Origin: Vibrio japonicus
Lineage (GTDB): Bacteria; Pseudomonadota; Gammaproteobacteria; Enterobacterales; Vibrionaceae
Assembly (NCBI RefSeq): GCF_024582835.1
Contig: NZ_CP102097.1
Location: forward strand, 744,001 to 808,000
Direction: 5' to 3'
Length of the DNA stretch: 64,000 bases
The stretch's first letter is position 1, and the number at the start of each line of letters is the position of its first letter. The translations under genes and the position numbers were made by a program. The notes beneath the pieces were generated by a model. The model did not search any database and was not told where the DNA came from. It saw nothing but the letters and a program-made list of their open reading frames with translations. Shown in pieces: positions 1 through 10,237 of the stretch.

Positions 1-26
1 AGTCCCACTTCAATAAAGAACGAATG

Positions 27-154
27 GTGACTGAAGTCACAAAAAAGAGGCGTAGACAACGGCAAAGTGTGAAATACACAAAAAACTCGTTGTTGATCAA
101 TAACTGTAGCCCTGCTTTCCAAGTAACATCCTCGGAAAATGGTCACTGGTGACC
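27..154. promoter_or_regulatory. malT upstream region with two GTGAC palindromes
   Basis: Two inverted repeats with the same half-site lie upstream of malT: GTGACTGAAGTCAC at 27-40 and the perfect 14-mer GGTCACTGGTGACC at 141-154. Their centres are about 114 bp apart. A partial CRP-like sequence (TGTGAAATACACAAAA) lies at about 68-83. The repeats are directly visible; that they bind a regulator of malT is inference. Confidence 0.4.
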
Positions 155-220
155 AACATTCAAATGACAACGCTCGACTTTCAACTGTCATATAGAGCGG
201 TTTAGAACAGGGAAAAGAAG

Positions 221-2929
221 ATGTGGATTCCTTCGAAATTAACCCGTCCGGGACGTTTACATAACGCGATTGTTCGCCCGAGAGTTCTTGATTTATTGCA
301 ACAAGCCCCTTGCTATAAGCTGATCCTCTTTCGCTCACCTGCCGGTTATGGCAAAACAACCATGGCTTCTCAGTGGTTGGCAGATAAAATCAATGTCGGT
401 TGGTACAGCATAGATGAGAGTGATAACGACTCCTTTCGATTTATGAACTACCTGCTTCAGGCACTCAACAAAGCGACAAACAACGCATGCCCTAATGCGC
501 AAAAGCTTGCAGAAAAGCGCCAGTTCTCGTCTCTTCACTCCCTTTTTGGCGAAGTGTTTGCGGAACTGTCAGCATTTCACCAAGAGTGTTATTTAGTGTT
601 AGATGACTATCACCTGATCAGTGACGATGAGATTCATGAAGCGATGCGGTTCTTCCTAAAGCATATGCCAGAAAATCTCACGCTTGTCGTCACCAGCCGT
701 TCCGCACCACCACTTGGCACCGCCAATTTACGTGTCCGTGATCTGATGATAGAGATCGGCAATGAAATGCTCGCTTTTGATACCGAAGAAACAACACGAT
801 TTTTCAATCAGCGTGTTGCCGATGGCATTGATGATTCAACCGCAAACAGTCTGAGAAATTACGTTGAGGGGTGGCCTTCTGCACTCCAACTTATTGCCCT
901 TCAAGCTCAGCATCAACACAAGACGTTAGCCCAATCCGCGGAATCGTTTTCTCAATTCAATCATGCCCACTTATGGGATTATTTGGTTGAAGAAGTGTTT
1001 GATCTGCTTGATTCAGAAACGCGTCGATTCCTGTTGCAATGTTCCGTGCTTGATCACTTTAACGACACACTCGTGTCAGCATTAACAGAGCGTGATGACG
1101 CGCTGAGCATGATAGAGTCGCTCAATCGTTTTGGTCTGTTTATCTCCCCATTGGAAGGCGAGCAAAACTGGTATCGCTTCCACAACCTGTTTGCTGAATT
1201 TCTGACTCACGAGCGCTTCGCACGTATCCCACAGCAAGAGAAAGATCTGCACCAAAAGGCGGCGCAGGCGTGGCTAAAACTATCTTCCCCACATCAGGCA
1301 TTGCACCACGCGCAAAAAGCGGACAACAGTCAGTTAACTGCAGACATCATCAGTCAATATGGCTGGAAAATGTTTAACCGCGGCGAACTGCAAACACTAG
1401 AAAAAGCCATTGAGACATTAACGCCAGAGCAACTTTATAGCGACCCTAAACTTTGCATGTTGCAGGCGTGGCTGGCGCAAAGTCAGCACCGCTACAACGA
1501 TGTCGGCGATCTGCTGTCTAAAGCCGATGAGCAAATGAAAGCATTTAACGTCGTATTAAGCAGTCAGGAACAAGGCGAGTTTAACGCACTACGCGCTCAG
1601 GTCGCGATAAACCAGAACGAGCCAGAAAAGGCGCTAGAGCTGGCAGAGTTGTCGCTGAGTCAGCTCAATACCACCGTGTATCACAGTCGTATTGTGGCAA
1701 CCTCGGTCGTGGGTGAAGTGAACCACGTTCTTGGTCACCTGAGCCGCGCACTGCCAATGATGCAGCAGACAGAAAAGCTGGCACGTCAATATCAGGTTTA
1801 TCACCAAGCACTGTGGGCGATGCTACAACAGAGTGAGATTCTGATCGCACAAGGGTACGTTCAGGCCGCGTTTGAAGTACAGGATAATGCATTTAAGTTG
1901 ATTGAAGAGCAGCAATTGCAACAAGTTCCTCTACACGAGTTTTTACTCCGTGTCAGAGCGCAAATCCTGTGGTGTTGGAATCGCTTAGATGAAGCCGAAG
2001 AGTGCGCGTACAAAGGGCTCGACATTTTAGGCAATCATAGTCCGAGTAAGCATTTGCACAGCTATTCAATGCTGGCCCGTATTGCCATTGGTCGCGGTGA
2101 ACTGGACAAAGCGGGCAAATTTATCGAGCAGATCAGCCATTTGCTTAAGCAATCCACTTATCACGTAGACTGGACAGCCAACGCGTCGCTGTCGCTACTC
2201 CTTTTCTGGCAAGCGCGTGGGGATTTAGAATCGATCAAACAGTGGTTAAGCACCACGGTCAAACCCGATCAAGCGTGCAATCACTTTACTCAGTTACAGT
2301 GGCGTAACATCGCTAGGGCGAAAATCAATCTTGGCTTGTATGAAGAAGCCACGCAAACGCTTAACTTCTTGCAAGAGAAAGCGCGTGAAAACCACTTGCT
2401 GACCGACATCAACCGAAACCTCATTGTTGAAACGGTGCTGGCCGTGTCGATGCAAGACGAACACAAAGCGCATCAATGCCTTAAGCACGCTCTAGAGCTA
2501 ACCAATCAAACGGGCATGTTGGGTAACTTTTTGGTCGATGGGGCGAAGATCGGCCCTGCTCTGGAAAAACTCAACCACAAGAATGAACTGGGTGATTTAG
2601 AACGCCATCGCGCTCAACAACTGCTAAAAGAGATCTCCACCACTCAGCGCAGCCGTTCAGTGCACTTTGATGAGGATTTTGTCGAAAAACTGGTTAATCA
2701 TCCGAACATTCCTGAGTTAGTACGCACCAGCCCACTGACTCAGCGTGAATGGCAAGTTTTGGGGCTGATCTACTCCGGCTTTAGTAACGAACAAATCGCT
2801 CAGGAGCTGGATGTGGCGGGCACCACAATCAAAACCCACATTCGTAACCTCTACCAGAAGCTGAATATTGCTAACAGAAAAGAAGCGGTCAAAACCGCCG
2901 AAAATCTGTTGCAGTTAATGGGCTTTTAA
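221..2929 (+). CDS. malT: MalT, ATP- and maltotriose-dependent activator of the maltose regulon
   Basis: This 902-residue protein is a full-length MalT, a STAND-class LuxR-family activator that binds ATP and maltotriose, oligomerises and switches on maltose and maltodextrin genes. It opens with the typical [10 protein letters not shown] sequence. A Walker A motif (SPAGYGKTT) is near residue 40 and a Walker B-like stretch (YLVLDDYH) near 125. The middle is helical repeat sequence expected to sense sugar. The C-terminal 65 residues hold a LuxR-type helix-turn-helix ([20 protein letters not shown]). A terminator follows directly. Identity rests on size, domain order and strongly conserved ends. 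In Vibrio the mal genes often lie nearby, probably just left of this window, but that is not visible. Confidence 0.95.
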   Translation: MWIPSKLTRPGRLHNAIVRPRVLDLLQQAPCYKLILFRSPAGYGKTTMASQWLADKINVGWYSIDESDNDSFRFMNYLLQALNKATNNACPNAQKLAEKRQFSSLHSLFGEVFAELSAFHQECYLVLDDYHLISDDEIHEAMRFFLKHMPENLTLVVTSRSAPPLGTANLRVRDLMIEIGNEMLAFDTEETTRFFNQRVADGIDDSTANSLRNYVEGWPSALQLIALQAQHQHKTLAQSAESFSQFNHAHLWDYLVEEVFDLLDSETRRFLLQCSVLDHFNDTLVSALTERDDALSMIESLNRFGLFISPLEGEQNWYRFHNLFAEFLTHERFARIPQQEKDLHQKAAQAWLKLSSPHQALHHAQKADNSQLTADIISQYGWKMFNRGELQTLEKAIETLTPEQLYSDPKLCMLQAWLAQSQHRYNDVGDLLSKADEQMKAFNVVLSSQEQGEFNALRAQVAINQNEPEKALELAELSLSQLNTTVYHSRIVATSVVGEVNHVLGHLSRALPMMQQTEKLARQYQVYHQALWAMLQQSEILIAQGYVQAAFEVQDNAFKLIEEQQLQQVPLHEFLLRVRAQILWCWNRLDEAEECAYKGLDILGNHSPSKHLHSYSMLARIAIGRGELDKAGKFIEQISHLLKQSTYHVDWTANASLSLLLFWQARGDLESIKQWLSTTVKPDQACNHFTQLQWRNIARAKINLGLYEEATQTLNFLQEKARENHLLTDINRNLIVETVLAVSMQDEHKAHQCLKHALELTNQTGMLGNFLVDGAKIGPALEKLNHKNELGDLERHRAQQLLKEISTTQRSRSVHFDEDFVEKLVNHPNIPELVRTSPLTQREWQVLGLIYSGFSNEQIAQELDVAGTTIKTHIRNLYQKLNIANRKEAVKTAENLLQLMGF

Positions 2930-2945
2930 TTCCAAAAGCAATAAT

Positions 2946-2979
2946 AAAAAAGCGCAGCCAGAACAGCTGCGCTTTTTTT
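2946..2979 (+). terminator. Rho-independent terminator after malT
   Basis: A GC-rich inverted repeat, AGCGCAGC...GCTGCGCT, with a 7-base loop is followed by a run of seven T. It lies 16 bp after the malT stop. Confidence 0.85.
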
Positions 2980-3115
2980 GTGTCACGACACTCTGCGCCC
3001 TTAAATGAGCATATTATTAATTTATCCGAATACTATTCAATAAGATAGGTTATTTATTGCACTCAGTAGAATTGATGCCAAAATAGACGCATATTAAGTA
3101 TAAGGAATATCATTA

Positions 3116-5995
3116 ATGGCTTGGTTTAAGAAAAATGCGCTCACCGCAGTCCTCATCACTGCCCTCTCACCTGTAAGTTTAAGTTACGCAGACATTGGAA
3201 ATACACCTGTGGTAGGGGGCATTTTTAACTCTTCAGAAGTGTTAAAAAACCAAATCACCAATTCACTGAGCTATTCGACCCGTTTCGCTCGCGACATGAC
3301 ACTTTTCACCATTGGTGGAATGACGTTAGAAGCTTATTTACTCACGTTGCCACTGGATTCGAAGACAAAAACCAAGGTGATGGCACAACTGGCAGACCCG
3401 ACTTACGCAATCCCACTGGGCTATTTTCTTTACCAGTTTTATGACCGCTATACAGGCATCAGCGATGAAGACCAGTTCAAAGCGTATTTAAAAACCGTTT
3501 ATGACGATATGGCCTTGAAAGGGTTTGAACACTCACTCTTTTCAATCCAAGACAAAGCGGTAGAAGACGTGAGTAAACACAACAAGGATCAAGCGCATCA
3601 AGAAGGATTAAAAGTCGATGGTGATTTTATTGCTTCCATGGTGACGGTTTATGATGCCCTATTCCAGGTGGGTGAATGGCAGGATATGGATCGTTTGCCG
3701 GATCAGTACACGTACCTGACCAAAAGCGACAATGATCTGGCGCTTGTGAAAAAGATTCAACCGATCGTTGTCGGGATCTTAGCGCAAGTTGCCAACGGCA
3801 TGGATGACGGTGACATGAAGAGTGCCGTATTAGCAATCATTGATGACCACCAGCCTGAGCATGCTGATAAGATCAACAATCGAGCACAAGCAATCACAAT
3901 CAGCTTAATCGACTTTGTACGCCTTAACGTGTTAAAAGCGTATCGCCAATTTGTCTACATCGACGAAAGACAAGATAGATTAAACCGCTGGCTTCAAACC
4001 ACTTTCGATTCAGACCCAGAGCAAGTCATTAAATTTCTTAAGTCTCAGCAAGATCGCCGTTTCGCGGTGCAAATTACCGTTGACGGTTTACAACAAGGAT
4101 TGATGGAAGGCTTAGTTGATCCGGGCAAACCATTCATAAAAACTGCGTATCAAGCTCATCTGGATCACCAGAGAATCACACCACAATTTGAACACGCTCA
4201 ACCAGAACACGTTCAGGACACGCGATTTTTACAGATCCTCTCCGAACAGATTTACAAAGATCCACACTATCTGCCGTTCTTTAAACGACTTTACGCTGAG
4301 CACACAGATTCCATTGCCCGGGTTGGCGTCTCCTCAACACCGACCATCAGTGTGCGTAATCTTCCGATTATAAAGACTGGCGCGAAAGTGTCGGGGGAAC
4401 TCGGCACAGGTATTCCCAACTTCCACTTTGTTGATCGTCACGAAGACAGAGCTTACTACTTCTTTGGCAACGACGCGTTGCAACTTGATCGTCTGATGCA
4501 AAGCAACAAAGTTCAGACGATGTTTGACCGGCTCACCCACCTAAAAACACTCAACTGCAATGCACAGTACGATTGGAATGCGCAGACAAGTTACGATGCA
4601 CTGGTCAATTTAGGGGCCGGAGAAGCGTTACGTGATTTTGGAGAAAAGCGCTGCTTACGCGAGTTAAATGAACGAGCAGAAGTAGAACAGGAACTGACGA
4701 AACAGCGCCAGTCACTCATTAACAACATTGATAGCTACCAAAGCCTACCTGTGTGGGACTTCTACACACGTGTCACACGTAAATGGAAGATTGAGCAAGA
4801 TCTTCAGTCCTATGCCAAGTTAGATGGCAAAGGGATGCCCGACTACACCTTGATTTATAACCCTTGGCCGGATCACTTTGCGCATTTTGTAGGGCCATTC
4901 AGTGATGAAATCATTATGCCAACTGGTGAGCTAAACCGCCTCGATTACTGGATTGGCGAAGTGGAAAAGAGTTTCCAGAATGCAGGTATCTACGAAAATA
5001 CGCTCTTCGGTATGGCGGGCGATCATGGCTTATCACCTGTCTATCATACTCTGAATCCGGAAAAAGCCATTTTTATTCCACTTGAGGCAAAACTCGGCTA
5101 TCCACTGATCATCAGCAAAATATCTTCTGATGAAGGCGAAGGGCCTAAGATTACTAACGCTTTGAATTACCCTAGCAACAAAAATATTGATGTCGTGGTT
5201 GCCTCGACCGCTGGCGGTAACTTCATGTTAGATATGTTTAATTCGAAAAAAGGTTGGGCAACTCAACCAACTTATGAAGAGTTGATCCAGTGGGAACCGC
5301 TCAGCAGCCCCGCGGGGAGCAAAGTCGATATCATCGCAGAAACGCTGAACTATTTGGATGAAAGCCTCGATTACATGGCTGTTCGAAACGCTATTTGTGA
5401 CGAGAAGAATTGTGAGGTTCGCATAATTGCCAACCGAAATGGACAGCGCCAAGACGAAGTGATCCGCAAGCAAGGCGATCGATATTTCTATCAATCACTG
5501 ACTGGCAAGGAAACCCTGTTAGGCGTACAAACTCTCAACCCTTACCTACCCGAGCCTAATAAACAAGAGTTTGAGCAGTTTGGCCAACTCATCGATAAGT
5601 GTTTACACAAACCTGAACAATCTCAGCCAGCAACTTGGTGTAACAGCGCTGAATGGCGCGAGTTAACACGATTTACAGCAAGGCCAGATTCGGTTGTTGA
5701 ACTGGCGCAGCTGTATGCAGAAGATCGAGCAGGCACGATCAACCTGTTCCCAAGAGATGGCATTGGATACAACACCAAAGTTCCAGGGCGTCACGCAGGG
5801 GAGAGCTACTTGGAGAAAGACGCATTCATTGGCTTTTGGGGTAAGCCTATTGGTGATAATGCCGTCCCTCTTAGCATAGAAGCAAACGGATCATTAGCAC
5901 CGACGCTATATGAATACCTAACTGGTCAGCCAGTCAACGCAGGAGAAAATGGCTGGGGTTATCCGTCATTGCTGAACAAACTCGATATTCGGTAA
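3116..5995 (+). CDS. Secreted alkaline-phosphatase-superfamily protein (type I phosphodiesterase/nucleotide pyrophosphatase-like)
   Basis: The protein has 959 residues, with an N-terminal signal peptide (basic MAWFKK, hydrophobic core, likely cleavage after SLSYA), so it should act in the periplasm or outside the cell. The C-terminal half carries metal-site signatures of the AlkP superfamily: a D..H..GP segment (WPDHFAHFVGP, near residue 590) and GDHGLSPV near 638. The first 400 residues are helical and match no family I know. The substrate is unknown; a phospho- or sulfo-diester is plausible. RBS AAGGAA lies 8 bp before the ATG. The gene stands alone between two terminators, so it is probably monocistronic. 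It is much longer than ordinary nucleotide pyrophosphatases because of the extra N-terminal region. Confidence 0.7.
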   Translation: MAWFKKNALTAVLITALSPVSLSYADIGNTPVVGGIFNSSEVLKNQITNSLSYSTRFARDMTLFTIGGMTLEAYLLTLPLDSKTKTKVMAQLADPTYAIPLGYFLYQFYDRYTGISDEDQFKAYLKTVYDDMALKGFEHSLFSIQDKAVEDVSKHNKDQAHQEGLKVDGDFIASMVTVYDALFQVGEWQDMDRLPDQYTYLTKSDNDLALVKKIQPIVVGILAQVANGMDDGDMKSAVLAIIDDHQPEHADKINNRAQAITISLIDFVRLNVLKAYRQFVYIDERQDRLNRWLQTTFDSDPEQVIKFLKSQQDRRFAVQITVDGLQQGLMEGLVDPGKPFIKTAYQAHLDHQRITPQFEHAQPEHVQDTRFLQILSEQIYKDPHYLPFFKRLYAEHTDSIARVGVSSTPTISVRNLPIIKTGAKVSGELGTGIPNFHFVDRHEDRAYYFFGNDALQLDRLMQSNKVQTMFDRLTHLKTLNCNAQYDWNAQTSYDALVNLGAGEALRDFGEKRCLRELNERAEVEQELTKQRQSLINNIDSYQSLPVWDFYTRVTRKWKIEQDLQSYAKLDGKGMPDYTLIYNPWPDHFAHFVGPFSDEIIMPTGELNRLDYWIGEVEKSFQNAGIYENTLFGMAGDHGLSPVYHTLNPEKAIFIPLEAKLGYPLIISKISSDEGEGPKITNALNYPSNKNIDVVVASTAGGNFMLDMFNSKKGWATQPTYEELIQWEPLSSPAGSKVDIIAETLNYLDESLDYMAVRNAICDEKNCEVRIIANRNGQRQDEVIRKQGDRYFYQSLTGKETLLGVQTLNPYLPEPNKQEFEQFGQLIDKCLHKPEQSQPATWCNSAEWRELTRFTARPDSVVELAQLYAEDRAGTINLFPRDGIGYNTKVPGRHAGESYLEKDAFIGFWGKPIGDNAVPLSIEANGSLAPTLYEYLTGQPVNAGENGWGYPSLLNKLDIR

Positions 5996-6028
5996 ATTGG
6001 CTAAGGAAAAGCAATCAGCTAAAAACAC

Positions 6029-6054
6029 AAAAAGCGCCAATTGGCGCTTTTTTT
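6029..6054. terminator. Bidirectional terminator
   Basis: The palindrome AGCGCCAATTGGCGCT is flanked by A5 on the left and T7 on the right, so it can end transcription from the convergent genes on both sides. Confidence 0.8.
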
Positions 6055-6072
6055 ACATCAGTTATCGTCTGA

Positions 6073-6429
6073 TTAGAACTTTTTCGGAGCAAAACCCGTC
6101 ATGACTTCTACCCGAAGTTCTTTACCCAGTTTTGTCATAGGGTGTACAACAACCAACCCACGTACCGATTTCTTTAGCTTACCAAGATCCGCTTGTTCTT
6201 CTTTGGTAATTTCACGCGAGAACGGCATATCCATTAAGCTCTTACGCTCTTTGTTCATGTCGTACTTTTGCTTACCTTTTAGAGAATTGATTTTCTTCTC
6301 TAATTTGTCTGCGTCATCGGTAAATCGTGTTACAAGTTCCTGGTCGCCACGTCCCTTCGCAGCATCCAGCTTACGTTTTGTGGTATCTAGGCGATTATGT
6401 AGTTGCTGAAGTTCTTGCTTAAGGCTCAT
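6073..6429 (-). CDS. yibL: YibL-family ribosome-associated protein
   Basis: I place the start at the ATG giving MSLKQELQQLHNRLD (118 residues). The open frame extends 15 codons further upstream, but that part is not typical. The protein begins with a charged coiled coil (residues 1-60, LHNRLDTTKRKLDAAK) and ends with a basic segment (VRGLVVVHPMTKLGKELR). This matches the YibL family, which in E. coli co-purifies with ribosomes; its molecular role is not established. It stands alone, convergent with the preceding gene. Confidence 0.75.
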   Translation of the reverse strand: MSLKQELQQLHNRLDTTKRKLDAAKGRGDQELVTRFTDDADKLEKKINSLKGKQKYDMNKERKSLMDMPFSREITKEEQADLGKLKKSVRGLVVVHPMTKLGKELRVEVMTGFAPKKF

Positions 6430-6600
6430 GGATACAGTCTCTAGTGAATTCTGAAAAGGCGGCGAGTTTAGCATAAGCCACCCTCACACCCTAATGTTAA
6501 TCTCTGATATCGATTGTAGCATTACGTCAGTTAGACGCGCATACTCAAACTAAGTGGATTCATATTAAATTTATCGCAGCAAGCTGGAAATAAACGGAGA

Positions 6601-6993
6601 ATGAAAGTGCAAAAATTAACCATATTCTATGATGGTACCTGCCCTATTTGCGTAAGAGAAATGAACGCACTGAAGCAACGCGATCAAGGGCATCGACTAA
6701 CGCTGGTGGACACCCATAGCGAGGAATTTGCACGCTATCCGCAAATTGATGCGCAGAAAGCATCAACCGTTCTTCACGCGCTGGATGAACGCAATCGACT
6801 TTTACTCGGATTAGATGTCACTTACCAAGCGTGGAAGTTAGTAGGCAAAGGATGGTTATACGCCCCACTACGCTGGCCAGGCATCAAACCCTTGGCAGAT
6901 TGGTCTTACATAAAGTTCGCCAACAACCGCTATACGATTTCTAAATGGCTTACAGGAAAAAGTAAGTGCAACAACAACCGTTGCTCTCGATAA
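6601..6993 (+). CDS. DCC-family (DUF393) thiol-disulfide oxidoreductase-like protein
   Basis: About 130 residues with the DCC signature near the N terminus: FYDGTCPIC, where a CxxC pair follows an aspartate, reminiscent of a thioredoxin-type active site. The rest, including the WLYAPLRWPGIKPLAD helix, is typical of DUF393. No substrate is known for the family. The annotated ATG lies only about one base after the GGAG motif; the GTG at 6607 (MQKLTIFYDG) has a better 7-base spacing and is the likelier start. The gene ends in a basic, cysteine-containing tail (SKCNNNRCSR), which is unusual. The region after it (6994-7178) shows no obvious terminator. Confidence 0.75.
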   Translation: MKVQKLTIFYDGTCPICVREMNALKQRDQGHRLTLVDTHSEEFARYPQIDAQKASTVLHALDERNRLLLGLDVTYQAWKLVGKGWLYAPLRWPGIKPLADWSYIKFANNRYTISKWLTGKSKCNNNRCSR

Positions 6994-7178
6994 CTCTCAG
7001 TAATCTCAATGACATAGGACTAATGTCTAATATCTCAATTGCATATATCTCTCCTGATTCACAGTCCCAATCCAAAATTCTGGTTAATCTATAAATCAAC
7101 CTAATGAGCTTGCGAATACATAAGCGTCACCGCTGACGTCGCACGTCAAATAGGGATAAATCAAGACAGGAAGTTGGT

Positions 7179-8840
7179 ATGAATCTCTCTATAAAAAGTC
7201 GCCTTTATATTTTGGCGTTAATCCCCCTGCTTGTGATTACAGTTGGCCTGCTAAGTGTTACCTACGTAAAAACCGCCCAACTTAACCACGCACAAGTTGA
7301 ACTGACACAACATCACATGATGGACACCAAAAAATCCGAGCTAAAACAGTTCGTCCAAATGGCTAAGTCATCTATCGCCCCTTTACTTGAACAAGGTGCC
7401 GATTTAGAAACGGCATTACCGATACTAAGAAGCCTAAAGTATGGTGATTCGGGATATATATTTGGTTATGACTCAAGTGGCGTTCGGATTGTAGCCGGAG
7501 ACAGTACGCAAGGCGTCGGTGACAACTTTTGGGATTTGCAGGATAAAAAAGGCAATTTTTTAATTCAAGAATTGATTCGTAATGCTAAGACGGGAGACTA
7601 CACAACGTACTACTTTCCTAGACTTGGTGACACCAAAACCCTACCGAAACTGAGTTACTCTATGTACATTCCAGAATGGGATTTAACCATAGGTACGGGC
7701 TTTTACACTGACGATGTCGATGCCAAGATCCAAGAAATGGAGCAAGCAACGAATTCAGCGTTGCAAGATACTCTATCCGCAATTTTTATCCTTTGTATCA
7801 TCATTTCGACGATCGTGGCGGTATTTGCCGTCATCGTAAACCGAAGCATTATGAATCCGTTAGAGAAGTTTGATGCTTCCATAACTGCATTTGCCACTGG
7901 CGAAGCTGACCTCACCGCGAGAATGGAGAGCTTTAATGCCCCTGAGTTTGCAAAGCTGAGCCACAACTTTAATGCGTTTGTATCAAACCTACAATCCATA
8001 ATTCAAAGTGTAAGTAACGTCAGTCATCAGGTCGTTAGAGAAACAAACAACATGTCTGAAAGAGCCTCACAAGTAGATGAACTCGCCGCTGGTCAGCGCA
8101 AAGAAACAGAGCAAGTGGCGACAGCAATGACAGAACTCACTACAACCGCTAACGAAATATCAAATAATGCGAATCAGGCAGCTCAATCAGCTAAAGAAGT
8201 AGACGAAAGCGCCATAGAAGCCAGAGACATAGTGCAGACAACAGCTCAATCCGTCGAAGCACTGGCCTCAGAAGTCTCTCAAGCGAGCAATGTCATTTCG
8301 GCTCTGGAAAGCAACGTACAAAATATTGCGGTGTCACTTGGTGTGATTCAAGATATTGCTGAGCAAACCAACTTATTGGCGCTAAACGCCGCGATAGAGG
8401 CTGCACGAGCAGGTGAACAAGGTCGAGGCTTTGCCGTGGTCGCTGACGAAGTACGCAAACTTGCCAGTCGAACGCAAGACAGTACAGGCGAGATACATCA
8501 GACGATAGAACAACTAAAAAGTGCGTCAGATGCGGCTGTAAAAGCGATGAGTTCAAGTCAAAGCCTGAGCCACGAAACCGTTCGTGAAGCCAATGCCGCT
8601 GCACAGGCATTAGTGAAGATTCAGGACTCGATCGGCACAATCATGGATATGACTGCCTTAATCGCAACGGCGACCGAAGAGCAAAGCATTGTCGGACAAG
8701 ATATATCGCAGCGCGTTGTCGTTATCTCCGACCAAAGCTATCAATCTGCAGATCTGGCAAACGACAACAAAAACGGCAGCCAAGAACTTAACCGCAGAGC
8801 CACTGAATTGTACGACTTGGTAGACCGATTTACTGTGTAA
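7179..8840 (+). CDS. Methyl-accepting chemotaxis protein with single Cache sensor
   Basis: A 553-residue transmembrane chemoreceptor. TM1 spans about residues 9-30 and TM2 about 193-218. Between them is a periplasmic single-Cache domain with the typical [13 protein letters not shown] and [14 protein letters not shown] segments. A HAMP domain follows TM2 and a full MCP signalling domain ends the protein, with the hairpin tip ([20 protein letters not shown]) that contacts CheA and CheW. There is no C-terminal pentapeptide for CheR/CheB tethering. The ligand cannot be read from sequence; Cache domains of this type often bind small carboxylates or amines. RBS AGGAAG sits upstream, and a bidirectional terminator follows. 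Confidence 0.92.
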   Translation: MNLSIKSRLYILALIPLLVITVGLLSVTYVKTAQLNHAQVELTQHHMMDTKKSELKQFVQMAKSSIAPLLEQGADLETALPILRSLKYGDSGYIFGYDSSGVRIVAGDSTQGVGDNFWDLQDKKGNFLIQELIRNAKTGDYTTYYFPRLGDTKTLPKLSYSMYIPEWDLTIGTGFYTDDVDAKIQEMEQATNSALQDTLSAIFILCIIISTIVAVFAVIVNRSIMNPLEKFDASITAFATGEADLTARMESFNAPEFAKLSHNFNAFVSNLQSIIQSVSNVSHQVVRETNNMSERASQVDELAAGQRKETEQVATAMTELTTTANEISNNANQAAQSAKEVDESAIEARDIVQTTAQSVEALASEVSQASNVISALESNVQNIAVSLGVIQDIAEQTNLLALNAAIEAARAGEQGRGFAVVADEVRKLASRTQDSTGEIHQTIEQLKSASDAAVKAMSSSQSLSHETVREANAAAQALVKIQDSIGTIMDMTALIATATEEQSIVGQDISQRVVVISDQSYQSADLANDNKNGSQELNRRATELYDLVDRFTV

Positions 8841-8860
8841 ATTGCCGTTATAGAAACGAC

Positions 8861-8884
8861 GAAGCCCGCAACTACGCGGGCTTC
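8861..8884. terminator. Terminator between convergent genes
   Basis: GAAGCCCGC and GCGGGCTTC form a 9-bp stem with a 6-base loop, between the chemoreceptor stop and the stop of the convergent LysE gene. Confidence 0.7.
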
Positions 8885-8906
8885 TTACTTTTATTCAAAG
8901 CAACTA

Positions 8907-9527
8907 TTAGCTGACTAATAACCAGATACCCACGCCCATCATCAATGTCCCCGCAATGCGATTCATTAAGCGAACATTCTGAGAATGACCAAGTACTCTT
9001 TTTAAGCCCTTTCCGCCGGTCGCATAGAGTGTCATGCAAACAAATTCAAAGAACAAAATAATGCTGACTAACACAACCAACTGAGGCGCTAATTCTGCTT
9101 TCTGATCAATAAATGGCGGCAGTAGCGAGATCATAAACGCCCACCCTTTTGGGTTAGCAATGGCGGTCACAAATCCTTGAACCACTAAGTTCCAATCGCT
9201 TTGCGGAGCCGCTGCGCTTTCATCCATATTGATGGCGAGCTTTCCGCGAGAGAGCCACATTTGCACGCCTAAGTAAAATAGGTAACTACCACCTAATAGT
9301 TTAAGCGCGACAAACAACCAAGGATAATTGAGCATGACCGCTGCAATGCCGAGTACTGCGGCTACCGCAACCAAACCTACGCCGACCAGTTCACCTGCCA
9401 TCATCCACAGAGTGCGTTTGTACCCCACACTCATCCCAAGCGTAAGAGCAAGTGTCATACACATCCCGGGGGTGATAGACACAAAGAAAAAGGTTGGGAT
9501 AAACATCCCTAGTAATGCGGTATTCAT
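8907..9527 (-). CDS. LysE/RhtB-family amino-acid exporter
   Basis: This 206-residue inner-membrane protein has about six hydrophobic segments and the LysE/RhtB N-terminal signature (FFVSITPGMCMTLALTLGMSVG) plus the conserved NPKGWAF motif near residue 125. Members export amino acids or related metabolites such as homoserine, threonine or lysine, driven by the proton gradient. The substrate cannot be assigned here. It reads leftward from a start at 9527 and shares a terminator region with the convergent chemoreceptor gene. No regulator is adjacent. Confidence 0.88.
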   Translation of the reverse strand: MNTALLGMFIPTFFFVSITPGMCMTLALTLGMSVGYKRTLWMMAGELVGVGLVAVAAVLGIAAVMLNYPWLFVALKLLGGSYLFYLGVQMWLSRGKLAINMDESAAAPQSDWNLVVQGFVTAIANPKGWAFMISLLPPFIDQKAELAPQLVVLVSIILFFEFVCMTLYATGGKGLKRVLGHSQNVRLMNRIAGTLMMGVGIWLLVS

Positions 9528-9718
9528 TGGCTCACAGAGTTTCGAGTTATTGATTGTAAAATCAGATTATCACGGATTGTTGGAATCGGGTGATGAAAAA
9601 TTAGGAGAGATAACATTTACGTGCTTTATGCGGTAAAACAGATAAATGGGAACGTGGCGGACGCAGATGAATTTAGATGAGTAAGGGCGCTGTGCGCCCT
9701 CAATATTGACTATATACG

Positions 9719-9964
9719 CTACTTGGCAGCGTGGAGAATCCTCCCGTGAAGCCCATCTTTCATCGCAGCACGATCATGCTTCATTTGCAGCATCGCTGCG
9801 TCACTCACCGGGGAATCCCTCAGTTCGAGTTTGCGTATTTCTTGATCCAGTAAATCATACTGTTTCATGTCGCTCATAAACGCGGCATCAGACCTAGAAA
9901 GCGATTTGATCGTATCTTGATGTTCAGGAAATTCACTTAACAGAGAATGATCTTCACCTAACAT
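9719..9964 (-). CDS. YdcH-family (DUF465) small protein
   Basis: An 81-residue, soluble, highly charged protein predicted to be two helices forming a coiled-coil hairpin. Segments such as FMSDMKQYDLLDQEIRKLE and the C-terminal HDRAAMKDGLHGRIL match the DUF465/YdcH family in size and pattern. The function of the family is not established. A GC hairpin (GGGCGCTGTGCGCCC, about 9686-9700) just beyond its stop may act as terminator. Confidence 0.8.
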   Translation of the reverse strand: MLGEDHSLLSEFPEHQDTIKSLSRSDAAFMSDMKQYDLLDQEIRKLELRDSPVSDAAMLQMKHDRAAMKDGLHGRILHAAK

Positions 9965-10237
9965 AGTAACCCCTTCATTAGCTCATTGTGGACCATTAAA
10001 AAGACGGTTCTTTGAACAATTTTAGCACTTTCAAAAGAATTCACATGTGAACTCAACTTCGGCTCGCTTTACTCACCAATAAAACGAACGCTATTTCCGC
10101 TTCTATACGCGCCAGTAAACGGTAACGCCAAGTTTAATAAAAGCCATTTTGATGAATGAGAACAACGGGTATCGGTGTAGAAACCATCGCCATATTAAGG
10201 TAGCATTGCCGACCTTTTTTCATACGTAGGAGGTTTT

